Positions 18,201-25,527 of a stretch of 64,000 bases of DNA are shown one piece after another (the stretch's first letter is position 1; every line of letters starts with the position of its first letter). The translations under genes were made by a program, and so were the position numbers. The notes beneath the pieces were generated by a model. That model saw nothing but the letters and a program-made list of their open reading frames with translations. It had not been told where the DNA came from and ran no database searches. Origin of the DNA: Blastopirellula marina DSM 3645 (GTDB taxonomy: Bacteria > Planctomycetota > Planctomycetia > Pirellulales > Pirellulaceae); assembly GCF_000153105.1 (NCBI RefSeq), contig NZ_CH672376.1, positions 673,092-737,091 on the forward strand. The letters run 5' to 3'.

Positions 18201-20794
18201 TTCGCGATGAGTATGCACGGCAAAAGGGAGTTCAGGCATGTGCGGCGTTGATGTCCCAGGAGTTCGGCGCACCGGCCGAAGTTGAATCGTTCCTGACGAG
18301 CCTCGACCGGCTCAAAGCTGACCTACGGACGTTGCCCGCCGAATTGACGCGAGTGCACCAAGCGATGCTAAAATCTCCGCAGGCACAACCGATCGTCGAT
18401 CGATTGATGGCAGCCGATAAGTCGCTTGCCCGCCTGGAGGAAGAGCTAGGGCGATTTGCCGAAGACGTAGACGCGTTACCGCTTAGCCAGCTGGACGGGG
18501 CGCTGTCCAGTGCCGACGATTCGCTCGAAGACTTGCCTGACTTCCTGGAGGCCTTGGAAGAACTTGCAGAGCTTCCGCCAACGATTCGCCGTGCCCTGCG
18601 CACGCTCCCTCTTTCGCCCGCTCAGTTGGAAGCGGCGTCGGCCGCCCACACGGTGGATCTCTGCTATCGACAAGCCAGTTTGCTAGAGACGTTCGACGGC
18701 GGTGAGCGTGCCAAGCATGCCTTGGGACTACAACGACAATACGATCGCTGGTTGGGAGCGAACGCCCGGGAGATTCTGCGAGGCGTCGAAAAGCGATTCT
18801 ATGACCATGTTCGTCTCTGCGAGCTGCCTGCCGCCAAACTATCGGCGGACGAAAAGGAGCACAAAAAATCGTACAGCCGCGGGCGACGTGAATTGGAGCA
18901 TGAGTTTGGCAAGTCAATGCGGTACAAGCCGATCCGCGAGCTTGTTTCCGGCGAGTCGGGCGATGTGATCAAAGACCTGAAGCCGGTCTGGCTGATGAGC
19001 CCGCTGAGCGTTTCCGACACGCTGCCGCTGGATACGAAACACTTCGATGTCGTGATCTTCGACGAAGCGAGCCAACTAACGCTCGAAGAATCGATCCCCT
19101 CCATCTTTCGGGCGACGCAGTGCATTGTGGTGGGAGACGAAATGCAACTCCCTCCGACTGACTTCTTCTCGACCAAGCGGAGTGAAGACGAAGATGACGA
19201 ACTTCTGATCGAAGAAGAAGGGGAACTCGTCCAGTACGACCTGGAGAGCGACAGCTTCCTGAATCACGCGGCCAAAAATCTTCCTTCCACCATGCTGGGT
19301 TGGCATTACCGCAGCCGCAGCGAATCGCTGATCAGCTTCTCCAATTGGAAGTTCTACGACGGTCGCTTGTTGACCGTTCCCGAAGATCGAATTTCGGACA
19401 AGTTGCGTCCGGCGATCTCCGTCAAACAAGATTTCTCGCCATCGCAGGGTGCCCAGACGTTACTGGAGCGAGCCGTCAGCTTTCACTACCTGCCCACGGC
19501 CAACTATGAAAATCGCCGCAACACCGCCGAGGCCGAATATATCGCCGGCATGGTTCGCGAGTTGATCCGCGAGCCAGGAGGGAAAACAGTTGGCGTGGTC
19601 GCCTTCTCCGAAGCTCAACAAGGCGAAATCCAAGACGCCCTTTTACGCCTGGCCGGCGAAGACGCCGAGTTCGCCAGCCGGCTGGACGCCGAATACGAAC
19701 GAGAAGACGACGGCCAGTTTGTCGGCCTGCTGGTGAAGAACCTGGAAAACATCCAAGGAGACGAACGCGACATCATCATCCTGAGCGTTTGCTACGGCAG
19801 AGATCGCCAAGGCAAGATGCGAATGAACTTCGGCCCGATCAACAAGAGCGGAGGCGAAAAGCGGCTAAACGTCGCGTTCTCCCGAGCCAAAGAGCATATG
19901 GCCCTGGTCAGTTCCATCAAACATGCCGAGATCACCAACGACTACAACGACGGGGCCAACTGCCTGAAACAATATCTCCGCTACGCCGAAGCAGCTTCCG
20001 CGAGCGACAACACCACCATCCATAGCGTTCTACGCGGGCTGTCCCGCTGGATGGACCAGGCAGAAGCGAAGCCCAAACAATCGGCCCTGGCCGAGATCCT
20101 CTGCACAGCGCTGCGAGAGCGAGGCTACATCGTCGACGCCAACGTAGGGCATTCGTATTTCCGCTGCGACTTGGCTATTCGCCGCCCGGAAGACGAAGCG
20201 TATCGCTTGGGAATATTTCTCGATACACCGGAGCACTACGAACAGGCTGACCTGCTGGAGCGAGATATGATGCGGCCGAGACTGCTTCGTAACTTCGGCT
20301 GGCGCGTGACCCAGGTCCTGGCGAAGGATTGGTTTGGCGATCCTGCGAAGGAGCTGGATCGCCTTCTGAATATCCTTGCGGGGGAGGAAGATCCCTGGCT
20401 TGCCTTACGTGAGGATGAATCAGAGGAGCTGTCTGAAACCGAATCCACCGCTGAGGAGCCTACTTCCGTTGCAACATTGCCTGAAGCCGCAAGCGAGAAC
20501 GATCTCGACGCTCCACCTTTGGATTTATCGCGATCCTCGATTGAACCTTTAACGATCCATGCGGAAGAGCCGGCAGCGATTGAAAAGACCTACTTGGAAC
20601 TGAAGGACGATCGCTCCCAGAAGTTTTGGGAGATCACTTTGAGCGGGAATTCCCATACTGTTCGTTTTGGGAGGATTGGGACTTCTGGTCAGTCGCGTAC
20701 GAAGTCGTTTGTCGATTATTCGTCGGCTGCTAAAGATTACCAGCGGTTAATTCGGGAGAAGACCGCGAAAGGATATTGTGCAGCTCGCACGTAG
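15248..20794 (+). CDS. multidomain pseudokinase-DUF4011-SF1 helicase-Vsr nuclease-WGR protein
   Basis: A 1,848-residue protein. Residues about 20-225 resemble a protein kinase lacking its N-lobe: IEAHAVELVAPLVGL at the catalytic loop without HRD, then GYVAWEHE, DPLTDIFSLGMILASL and a helical C-lobe, so a pseudokinase. DUF4011-type region at about 240-430 (LRERLFDLTRRNRLLHFK). SF1 helicase: Walker A GPPGTGKS 640-647, DEAS 1272-1275 (VVIFDEASQLTLEE), GDEMQLPPTDFF, and a C-terminal lobe with NIQGDERDIIILSV and RLNVAFSRAKEHM. Vsr/MTES_1575-like nuclease at about 1610-1710 (RGYIVDANVGHSYFRCDLAI). WGR domain at about 1778-1848 (VRFGRIGTSGQ). DUF4011-helicase-Vsr proteins are known from the Hhe phage-defence system. 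The kinase-like start, the WGR end and the coupled M48 gene are additions I do not know from that system. Confidence 0.88.
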   Translation: MKFQTYLTQRLETDGFSTEDALAAFLPLVRETIEAHAVELVAPLVGLDDLNVEGNRIWFEEAKRLPFRRNQSELQQIQALNPAGVEIVNEIKRTSSIDEGEEKTTYLSLGERGEKVTRPVFLPGYVAWEHECEHHDPLTDIFSLGMILASLGCGLDFTEQDDLERFASSRDNLFRIQPALHPVLARAIVKMTEVDRHRRAQDLPALLSTLENYRDQGIDFEIDLARIEGLKEKDSKTKQAVVLTRLRERLFDLTRRNRLLHFKATMQSVNLTQASVPLSFDVKNVRPDQILIWNDATQREFVSGKPVSLNKYLNFAEAIYLPSLLDRTIAEASRDQAEYGFAQLRLVVCFLHWANLKEKPIEQYDSPFVLLPVKLSKKKGIRDTFQLEVLESDAEINPVVRHQFKQLYNIELPISIDLTKTSLDEFFTLLAKRIESSDVSVTLKKVDRPRISLIHERAKRRLDQYRRRARLAGRGVRKFLELDYSYDPANYHPLGIKLFADRVRVPETHLRSIVEEKPRPRTFMVEPESPAEAVKEKSFYSLHEGGEENPYTWTFDLCSVTLANFKYRKMSLVRDYDSLVGEQPASVPFESIFSLTPRAAQRTLPQTPALDDRFDVVPCDPTQATAVEEARTGKSYIIQGPPGTGKSQTITNLIADYVARGKRVLFVCEKRAAIDVVFARLRHCGLKPLCCLIHDSQTDKKEFVMDLKETYERFLQEEHSKTKLVRRDTVLRRMAAELSPLENYDEEMTCHREQAGMSLRELLDHGISLHPQLTEVTPAEKERLPDYSLWPGSRAAIDRYSTALIRVQPDAIASRHPLFLVSPQMARQESPIELITSAIENARAHLDALQQQLGKSGIPANQWENLTKARALVDYARKLQPVSSLGLTPLLDEQSDIAKRWAARTHEFSQKQQEVADAANKTKAWRSRLPEEEVETAIDQARGFEGKWLAWLSPQWWRLRGILNRSYDFSSHVVRPSWRQVLEGLRDEYARQKGVQACAALMSQEFGAPAEVESFLTSLDRLKADLRTLPAELTRVHQAMLKSPQAQPIVDRLMAADKSLARLEEELGRFAEDVDALPLSQLDGALSSADDSLEDLPDFLEALEELAELPPTIRRALRTLPLSPAQLEAASAAHTVDLCYRQASLLETFDGGERAKHALGLQRQYDRWLGANAREILRGVEKRFYDHVRLCELPAAKLSADEKEHKKSYSRGRRELEHEFGKSMRYKPIRELVSGESGDVIKDLKPVWLMSPLSVSDTLPLDTKHFDVVIFDEASQLTLEESIPSIFRATQCIVVGDEMQLPPTDFFSTKRSEDEDDELLIEEEGELVQYDLESDSFLNHAAKNLPSTMLGWHYRSRSESLISFSNWKFYDGRLLTVPEDRISDKLRPAISVKQDFSPSQGAQTLLERAVSFHYLPTANYENRRNTAEAEYIAGMVRELIREPGGKTVGVVAFSEAQQGEIQDALLRLAGEDAEFASRLDAEYEREDDGQFVGLLVKNLENIQGDERDIIILSVCYGRDRQGKMRMNFGPINKSGGEKRLNVAFSRAKEHMALVSSIKHAEITNDYNDGANCLKQYLRYAEAASASDNTTIHSVLRGLSRWMDQAEAKPKQSALAEILCTALRERGYIVDANVGHSYFRCDLAIRRPEDEAYRLGIFLDTPEHYEQADLLERDMMRPRLLRNFGWRVTQVLAKDWFGDPAKELDRLLNILAGEEDPWLALREDESEELSETESTAEEPTSVATLPEAASENDLDAPPLDLSRSSIEPLTIHAEEPAAIEKTYLELKDDRSQKFWEITLSGNSHTVRFGRIGTSGQSRTKSFVDYSSAAKDYQRLIREKTAKGYCAART

Positions 20795-21104
20795 ATGTTC
20801 CTGTGACAAATCGGATCGTCGAGATTCCGTTTACTAAGCGGCAAACAAAACCGAGTGAAGGGGGTCACAAACGCCTAAATGAGGCCGATTGCCTGAGTCA
20901 TTTCCGTCCTGCCGCTGGCGTGTCTTGCCACGACAAGCTTCCACGAAATCCGTCGGCATTTGTTATTAATGGAGGTAGTGACCCAGGACGGTTCGTCTTG
21001 GGTGAACAAAGATTGTGCTCGAAGAGTATTGAATCCACACCATAGGAGGGTTCTAATGCTCATCGAGAAGCCTTGGAACCGACGCGATCGGACTGATGCG
21101 TTGG
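20795..21104. other. intergenic, degraded integron integrase upstream region
   Basis: About 310 bp after the giant helicase. No intact gene. The integron-integrase-like reading becomes recognisable only from about 21105. The preceding bases may be eroded remains of the same gene but I could not extend the frame convincingly. Confidence 0.45.
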
Positions 21105-21304
21105 CTTGTCGAGCGCATATCACGAAACGAGTGACGGCTCATACATTCCGTCACTCGTTCGCAACCCATCTGATCGAGGTGGCCTATGACATCCGCACGG
21201 TACAGGAACTCCTTGTTCACAGAGACTTTAGGACGACGATGATTTATACTCCTGTTTTGAACCAGGGAAGCCGTGGCGTCCGCATCCCGGCTGATTCCGA
21301 TTAA
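21105..21304 (+). pseudogene. intI: integron integrase (IntI) C-terminal remnant
   Basis: The last 66 or so residues of an integron-type tyrosine recombinase: [20 protein letters not shown] (box II, HxxR), [21 protein letters not shown] (normally ELLGH), then [14 protein letters not shown], the usual IntI ending. The tyrosine nucleophile survives in MIYT. The N-terminal two thirds, including the first catalytic Arg and the IntI-specific patch, are missing, and the Gly of ELLGH and the His of YTHVLN are replaced by Val and Pro. It ends at TAA 21302-21304, directly before a cassette array, and points in the same direction as the cassettes. The recombinase cannot be active, so the cassettes are now frozen unless an integrase acts in trans. 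Confidence 0.8.
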
Positions 21305-21343
21305 CGTGCGCACGTTATTCGGAAAGGTTCTGAATAAACACTA

Positions 21344-21350
21344 GTTAGGC
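21344..21350 (+). other. attI-like crossover core GTTAGGC
   Basis: GTTAGGC matches the GTTRRRY recombination core and sits between the intI remnant and the first cassette gene, 17 bp before its GTG. A 14-bp palindrome AACGTGCGCACGTT (21303-21316) lies just upstream. The position fits an attI site or the 3' end of a lost attC. Confidence 0.5.
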
Positions 21351-21366
21351 GGCTTTGGAGACTTAA

Positions 21367-21834
21367 GTGAAACGGCTTCCGTATGGCATTACCGGATTTC
21401 ACTACTATCTTGAACCTCCGCCACCAATCACAGACGAAAACACATTCATTGCGCTTGCCCATTCATTTGCGCAGTTGATCGGCGCTCAGCTGACACTTAC
21501 GCACAAAATCGCGTCCGCACCTGATAGAAACTTCACCGCAATCGAATTTAAAACCGACAACGAATCATTTGCGACTTTGATGAACGGACACTATCCGCTC
21601 ATTGCCTTTTCCCAACCGATTCAATTTGATTCGCTGACGATTGAATTCATTGATCGACCAGAATTCGGAAAACGATGGCAGGAACTTGGCGAGTTCCAAA
21701 TACTCACGATAGATGAACTGGCAATACCACCCCATGATGTCGATGCATCGGACATCTCCGATACCGAATACGACCAAATCCTGATTCACAAACCGTCAAC
21801 AGTTGGCGAAATAATTTTCAACTTCTGGGACTAA
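21367..21834 (+). CDS. integron cassette 1 protein, hypothetical, 155 aa
   Basis: No family recognised. A soluble acidic protein with an alternating helix/strand look: FIALAHSFAQLIGAQLTLTHKI, then AIEFKTDNESFATLM, PLIAFSQPIQFDSLTIEFID, and a C-terminal STVGEIIFNFWD. It starts with GTG 17 bp after the GTTAGGC core and ends 12 bp before attC1. This is the usual size and packing of a single-gene integron cassette. Functions of such cassette proteins range from toxin-antitoxin to defence, and nothing here decides between them. Confidence 0.7.
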   Translation: MKRLPYGITGFHYYLEPPPPITDENTFIALAHSFAQLIGAQLTLTHKIASAPDRNFTAIEFKTDNESFATLMNGHYPLIAFSQPIQFDSLTIEFIDRPEFGKRWQELGEFQILTIDELAIPPHDVDASDISDTEYDQILIHKPSTVGEIIFNFWD

Positions 21835-21845
21835 TCGAGAACGCC

Positions 21846-21937
21846 GCATAACAAACGGATGCATGCGAAGCCCAGCTTGCAGCCGTTTTTTTGAAGCAAC
21901 GATTATCGTCCGGGCTCGGTGATCCTGAACGTTATCC
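21846..21937 (+). repeat. attC recombination site 1
   Basis: A 92-bp element beginning GCATAACAAAC (R'' box) and ending GAACGTTATCC (R' box), with partly complementary inner arms (GGATGCATGCGAAGCCC against GGGCTCGGTGATCC). It follows the cassette 1 stop by 11 bp, exactly where an attC is expected. Confidence 0.8.
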
Positions 21938-21953
21938 GACTGAATGAATCTTG

Positions 21954-22691
21954 ATGGAATTCTTACTCGTTATTCTCGCCTCGACCACATGTGTCACCGC
22001 GATTCTCGCGGCAATTGGATATATCTTTCGTGCTACGCTTGGTGAATGGTTGATCGGTTCAATTCGCCAAATGTATGCGAAGGAGCTGGAATCGCACAAA
22101 TCGGATTTGCGTACCGAGAGTGAAACGACGCTCGCACACCTCAAATCGTCTCTTCAGACGGATGGAGAGATCGCTCTTGAACGCCTAAAGGCCGCGTTAG
22201 GTGCTGATGCCGCTATAGCCCAAATTCGCTTCTCAACGCAGTACGAGAAAGCGGCAGAGGCAATTGTGAAGACCCATCACAGTCTCGACGCGGCATTCAA
22301 TGCCGTCGCAGCATACACAGCAATTTTGGAAACGCCTTCCATGGGATCCAAGGAAGAAAGGCGAAATGCGGTCAATGACACAATCATGGAACTTCGCTCC
22401 GTGTATCGTGAAAGACGCATCTACTTACCCACAGCCCTCGCAAAGAGAGTTAAGAATGTTGAGAAACAGCTTTTCGACACCGCTAACAGCTTCTCAATGA
22501 AGGTCGAGCACGGGAGATCAGAAGTTGAAAGCACAAAGGAGTGGACTGCGACGTACAATCGAATGAAAGACGAGATTCTTCCAATCATGGAATCCTTAGA
22601 AAATCTCTTTCGTGACATGCTTGGCATTAATCAGATGTTCGCGGACGTCACAACTTCGGATAACAATGTCGTGCAACGGAGCACGGCATAA
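21954..22691 (+). CDS. integron cassette 2 protein, membrane-anchored coiled coil, 245 aa
   Basis: Starts at ATG 21954 (a TTG one codon upstream is possible). An N-terminal transmembrane helix (LLVILASTTCVTAILAAIGYIF) is followed by a long helical region with repeated heptad-like segments (ELESHKSDLRTESETTLAHLKSS, EIALERLKAALG), then helices to the end. Such short membrane-anchored coiled-coil proteins occur often in integron cassettes and mobile regions. I recognise no enzymatic motif. It lies between attC1 and attC2, and its stop codon overlaps the start of attC2. Confidence 0.75.
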   Translation: MEFLLVILASTTCVTAILAAIGYIFRATLGEWLIGSIRQMYAKELESHKSDLRTESETTLAHLKSSLQTDGEIALERLKAALGADAAIAQIRFSTQYEKAAEAIVKTHHSLDAAFNAVAAYTAILETPSMGSKEERRNAVNDTIMELRSVYRERRIYLPTALAKRVKNVEKQLFDTANSFSMKVEHGRSEVESTKEWTATYNRMKDEILPIMESLENLFRDMLGINQMFADVTTSDNNVVQRSTA

Positions 22692-22746
22692 GACGTTTAC
22701 AAGTGGAAGCCACACTGGCCGTGCCCGCTGACGACCACCGTTATCC
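22686..22746 (+). repeat. attC recombination site 2 (short, imperfect)
   Basis: Starts with GCATAAG (one base off the usual RYYYAAC form) overlapping the cassette 2 stop codon and ends with GTTATCC, the same R' box as attC1. Only about 61 bp, with weak internal pairing, so it may be a deletion derivative. Confidence 0.55.
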
Positions 22747-22791
22747 GATAGGACGCGTTCCCGTTGACTAAACACCCCAACATGGTACCAA

Positions 22792-23613
22792 GTGATAAAT
22801 GAACCTTCTCCTCTCGACCAGTGGCTCAAAGGCCAAGATGAATATGTTTCCTTTGTGGAACTCGCCGACGAAGTTATCGATCTGACCAAGGGCGTCCTTG
22901 TCGTGATCGAGAAGCGCCGGCCCGTCCACGAGACTTTGGACATCGGAAAATCTGTGTTTCCGACGGCTTGGAGTTGCGTCCGTCAGTACCTCGACCAAGT
23001 CGAAAAAACCCTTGGCAGCATAAAGACCAAGCTTGAGCCATCAGACGTCAAGAAACTGGCCGACGCGAAGCTGGATGTACCGCCCCCGTGGTCCTTTCCC
23101 CTGTACTACATGTCGATTCGCAAAGAGGGCGTCAATGATCCTGGGGTCGAGGAGTTGAGCAAAAAGCTGGTTGCAGCGCACGGGGAGTTTGCCAAGATCA
23201 TTCTCAATCCGGACGAGAAGTTGGTTTACGTCGGTCAAAAGGCAAAAGGAAGCCGCTTCCGCGGTGGACATGCCGCAATTACGAAGCTGACCCACCCAAA
23301 ATATGATGGATGGGAGAAGTGGGTTTACGAGGCCCGAGTGACAGTTCAGACGAAAAACGGAAAGCGTCTGCCCCTCGAGTGGCTACAGGATAGAGCGGAA
23401 GCCAAGTTACTGTTGCGTTGTGTCGAGCACCAGATGATTTATCAGTTTAAGCCGGAGTTGAATGACCAGGGCGTGAAAACGATTCTTGGAAAGTGGCAGG
23501 CGAATGTTGGTATTGCGAATTACTGCGAAGACTCCAGCTTCCTACATGGGAGTTTTCTATTTTGGGGCACGAATGTGCCTGAGGACTTCATTCCGAAGAT
23601 CGATGTCATTTGA
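22792..23613 (+). CDS. integron cassette 3 protein, hypothetical, 273 aa
   Basis: GTG start at 22792, 45 bp after the attC2 core. Residues 1-110 look helical (DEVIDLTKGVLVVIEK, RQYLDQVEKTLGSIKTKLE). A second part holds LVYVGQKAKGSRFRGGHAAITKL, then KWVYEARVTVQTKNGKRLPLEWL and ELNDQGVKTILGKWQA. KLVYVGQKAKGSRFRGGHAA recalls a GIY-YIG-like start (VYVGxA..RFRxHxA), which would imply a small nuclease fold, but I cannot confirm the catalytic residues. It is followed 17 bp later by attC3, as expected for a cassette gene. Confidence 0.7.
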   Translation: MINEPSPLDQWLKGQDEYVSFVELADEVIDLTKGVLVVIEKRRPVHETLDIGKSVFPTAWSCVRQYLDQVEKTLGSIKTKLEPSDVKKLADAKLDVPPPWSFPLYYMSIRKEGVNDPGVEELSKKLVAAHGEFAKIILNPDEKLVYVGQKAKGSRFRGGHAAITKLTHPKYDGWEKWVYEARVTVQTKNGKRLPLEWLQDRAEAKLLLRCVEHQMIYQFKPELNDQGVKTILGKWQANVGIANYCEDSSFLHGSFLFWGTNVPEDFIPKIDVI

Positions 23614-23629
23614 GTAAGCCGAGAGGTTC

Positions 23630-23720
23630 GGCGAACCATCGCATGCACGGAAGCGGCGGTGGCCGGCGTATTTTATAATCAACGTCAACTTCCGCCGCCC
23701 CGTGATGCGGGACGTTCACT
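23630..23720 (+). repeat. attC recombination site 3
   Basis: A 91-bp element from GGCGAAC to GTTCACT. Strong inner pairing (GCATGCACGGAAGCGGCGG against CCGCCGCCCCGTGATGCGG) with an unpaired centre containing TATTTTATAATC. Its box sequences differ from attC1 and attC2, pointing to a cassette of different origin. Confidence 0.7.
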
Positions 23721-23774
23721 GCTTAGCAGGGCGTGTCCTGAGCATCAATAGTAGTTCCCGAACATGGCTCCTCT

Positions 23775-24068
23775 ATGCCGCCGCTACCCAGAACGTTGTC
23801 AATTGATGCCCAGGGGCGACTGGACCGCCTGGCTGAACTTGACGGCTATCGGCAAATTGCTCTTTTCGTAATCCCCTATCTCAGCCCGTTTTGCAACGAC
23901 GAATTCTGGGGCAGAGTCCCGCCAACCGCAAGTGTGAAGACTGACGTAAAACCGGAACAGGATCTCCAAGGTCATCGTGGCGGCGAACCGATCTCGGTTT
24001 ACTTAGGATTCGATGAAGTTGGATCTTGGATTCAACACGACTTACGTAACGAAAAGTCTTCTCGATAG
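23775..24068 (+). CDS. possible truncated fourth cassette gene, 97 aa
   Basis: An open frame starting 54 bp after attC3 (MPPLPRTLSIDAQGRLDRL, then AELDGYRQIALFVIPYLSPF, GGEPISVYLGFDEVGSWI). The composition is protein-like but no family is recognised. It overlaps the 3' end of the opposite-strand gene at 24032 by 37 bp and no attC follows it. It may be a cassette gene whose 3' end was lost when the neighbouring segment was joined, or not a gene at all. Confidence 0.3.
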   Translation: MPPLPRTLSIDAQGRLDRLAELDGYRQIALFVIPYLSPFCNDEFWGRVPPTASVKTDVKPEQDLQGHRGGEPISVYLGFDEVGSWIQHDLRNEKSSR

Positions 24069-25285
24069 TCGCACCAATCCGCAGCGCACTTTTTGCGAAG
24101 TTCACTTAACTCACCCTCCGTTAAAGAAAATTGGGGTAATATGTGTTGTTCGGACAATGGATCTATCTTTTCCAAGTAGTCGTCGGCCCATCCTAGCCAC
24201 AGACCAATTTCGCTCTCCTCGTTAATTGCGCCGTTTCGATGGATCGCCTCACTGCGAACCGCTTCCACAAATTCCCGTGCCCTGACTGCGTGTCTCCACT
24301 TGCGAGCGGTCCGTAGCAAGTTAGTTTCCCGGACACCATCTTTACGCCGTTCCACCTCGGCATCGATCGCCGTGGTTTTGCGGTCCGCTTGTATTTCTGC
24401 TTTTTGTTTGGCGATTTCCGTCGCTACAAAGTGCTGATCTACGCCTTTCAGAATTTGGACCAGCATGTAATTCAGGCGATCCTCCAATCGGTTGATTTTG
24501 GTGTCGCGGAGCCTCATGTAGAAATTTGCTTCTCTGGCTCGAATTGACAATTCCAGACGACCCGAGGGGGAGTACTCATAGCCGAATCGATTGTAAGTAA
24601 CGCCAGCGACGTAATATTTATCCGCCTTCTTTTGATTTACTGGCTCCCAAAGACCGAACTGAAATCGAATTCCGAGAATATCGACCTCTGGCTCCTTTCG
24701 GTCTTCTCCAGGCCCGAAAGAATAGCCGCGTTTGTGCAGCGCCCTCACAATCGAATGCAGCAATAGAAGAGCACGACGAAGACTTTGGCTGGAGACTCGA
24801 ACGCCAAAGATTGGTTGATCTATTTTGTTGGAGGGATAGACGCGACCGAATTCGTCCGCTCGACCTTGGAGCAACGCTACGTTCGTTGCCATGATATACG
24901 GATCTGCTGCTTGAAGGCTGGTCGCAATTGGGATCTTTTTCGACGGATCTGACTCAGCGTTGATGAGTGCAACGATTTTGGTGTCTGCGGCGACCGGAGC
25001 ATCGGCGTCGAGCGACGTTGGAGTCCCGACGTATTTTTGCAGCCGAATCTCTTGCAGTGATTTGTCTGAGATGGAACTCAGCGGGTGCTTATGAACGCTC
25101 TTACCGTATTGAAGCTTCGCCCAGTAACCGCGTGTCGGTCGAGGGATCTTGTGACGCTTGCAGATTTTGGCCAGACCGACGTCGGATATTGCAAACTCAG
25201 CGACGAGCCTTCGCATGGGCGTTGCCCAGACTAGTTCGTAAAGTTCTTCACGACTGAGGACGATCTGCTCGATAGAATCGTGCAT
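24032..25285 (-). CDS. hypothetical protein of a conserved island-associated family, 417 aa
   Basis: The N-terminus has a helix-turn-helix-like segment: LSREELYELVWATPMRRLVAEFAISDVGLAKICKRHKIPRP, then TRGYWAKLQYGK. I know this start from a widespread family of uncharacterised bacterial proteins on mobile DNA. The middle (ILGIRFQFGLWEP, GVTYNRFGYEYSPSGRLELSI) looks like beta-sheet. The C-terminus is a long charged helix bundle (ATEIAKQKAEIQADRKTTAIDAEVERRK) ending around GLWLGWADDYLEKIDPL. It lies just downstream of the integrase with a 242-bp gap. It could be a regulator or DNA-binding accessory of the island; the HTH is the only functional hint. Confidence 0.7.
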   Translation of the reverse strand: MHDSIEQIVLSREELYELVWATPMRRLVAEFAISDVGLAKICKRHKIPRPTRGYWAKLQYGKSVHKHPLSSISDKSLQEIRLQKYVGTPTSLDADAPVAADTKIVALINAESDPSKKIPIATSLQAADPYIMATNVALLQGRADEFGRVYPSNKIDQPIFGVRVSSQSLRRALLLLHSIVRALHKRGYSFGPGEDRKEPEVDILGIRFQFGLWEPVNQKKADKYYVAGVTYNRFGYEYSPSGRLELSIRAREANFYMRLRDTKINRLEDRLNYMLVQILKGVDQHFVATEIAKQKAEIQADRKTTAIDAEVERRKDGVRETNLLRTARKWRHAVRAREFVEAVRSEAIHRNGAINEESEIGLWLGWADDYLEKIDPLSEQHILPQFSLTEGELSELRKKCAADWCDYREDFSLRKSC

Positions 25286-25527
25286 TGGAGGAGACTTCGT
25301 TCACTCCGAATAGTTGAACTTTGGAGAATCGGAATGGAGAATCTCGCCGAGCGGCGATTTCCTAGGGATACCGCCATCGCACCTCCTTGTTGAACGTCGA
25401 GCTTTCGTGCGGAAACGCCAATGTGCGCGCGTTGTCGAATGTGCCACGACATCAGTCTTGTCCCCAAATTGGCTAATTAGCCAAACGCATTGAGGATTTC
25501 CCAAACACTTCTCAGCATGGTTTCGCA

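Noticed and set aside
17907-18917. overlapping minus-strand frames opposite the giant helicase
   Set aside because: High-GC antisense frames; the plus strand encodes an unbroken multidomain protein.
21105-23720. CRISPR-like array
   Set aside because: The repeats here are attC-type elements of differing length and sequence between genes, not regular short repeats with spacers.
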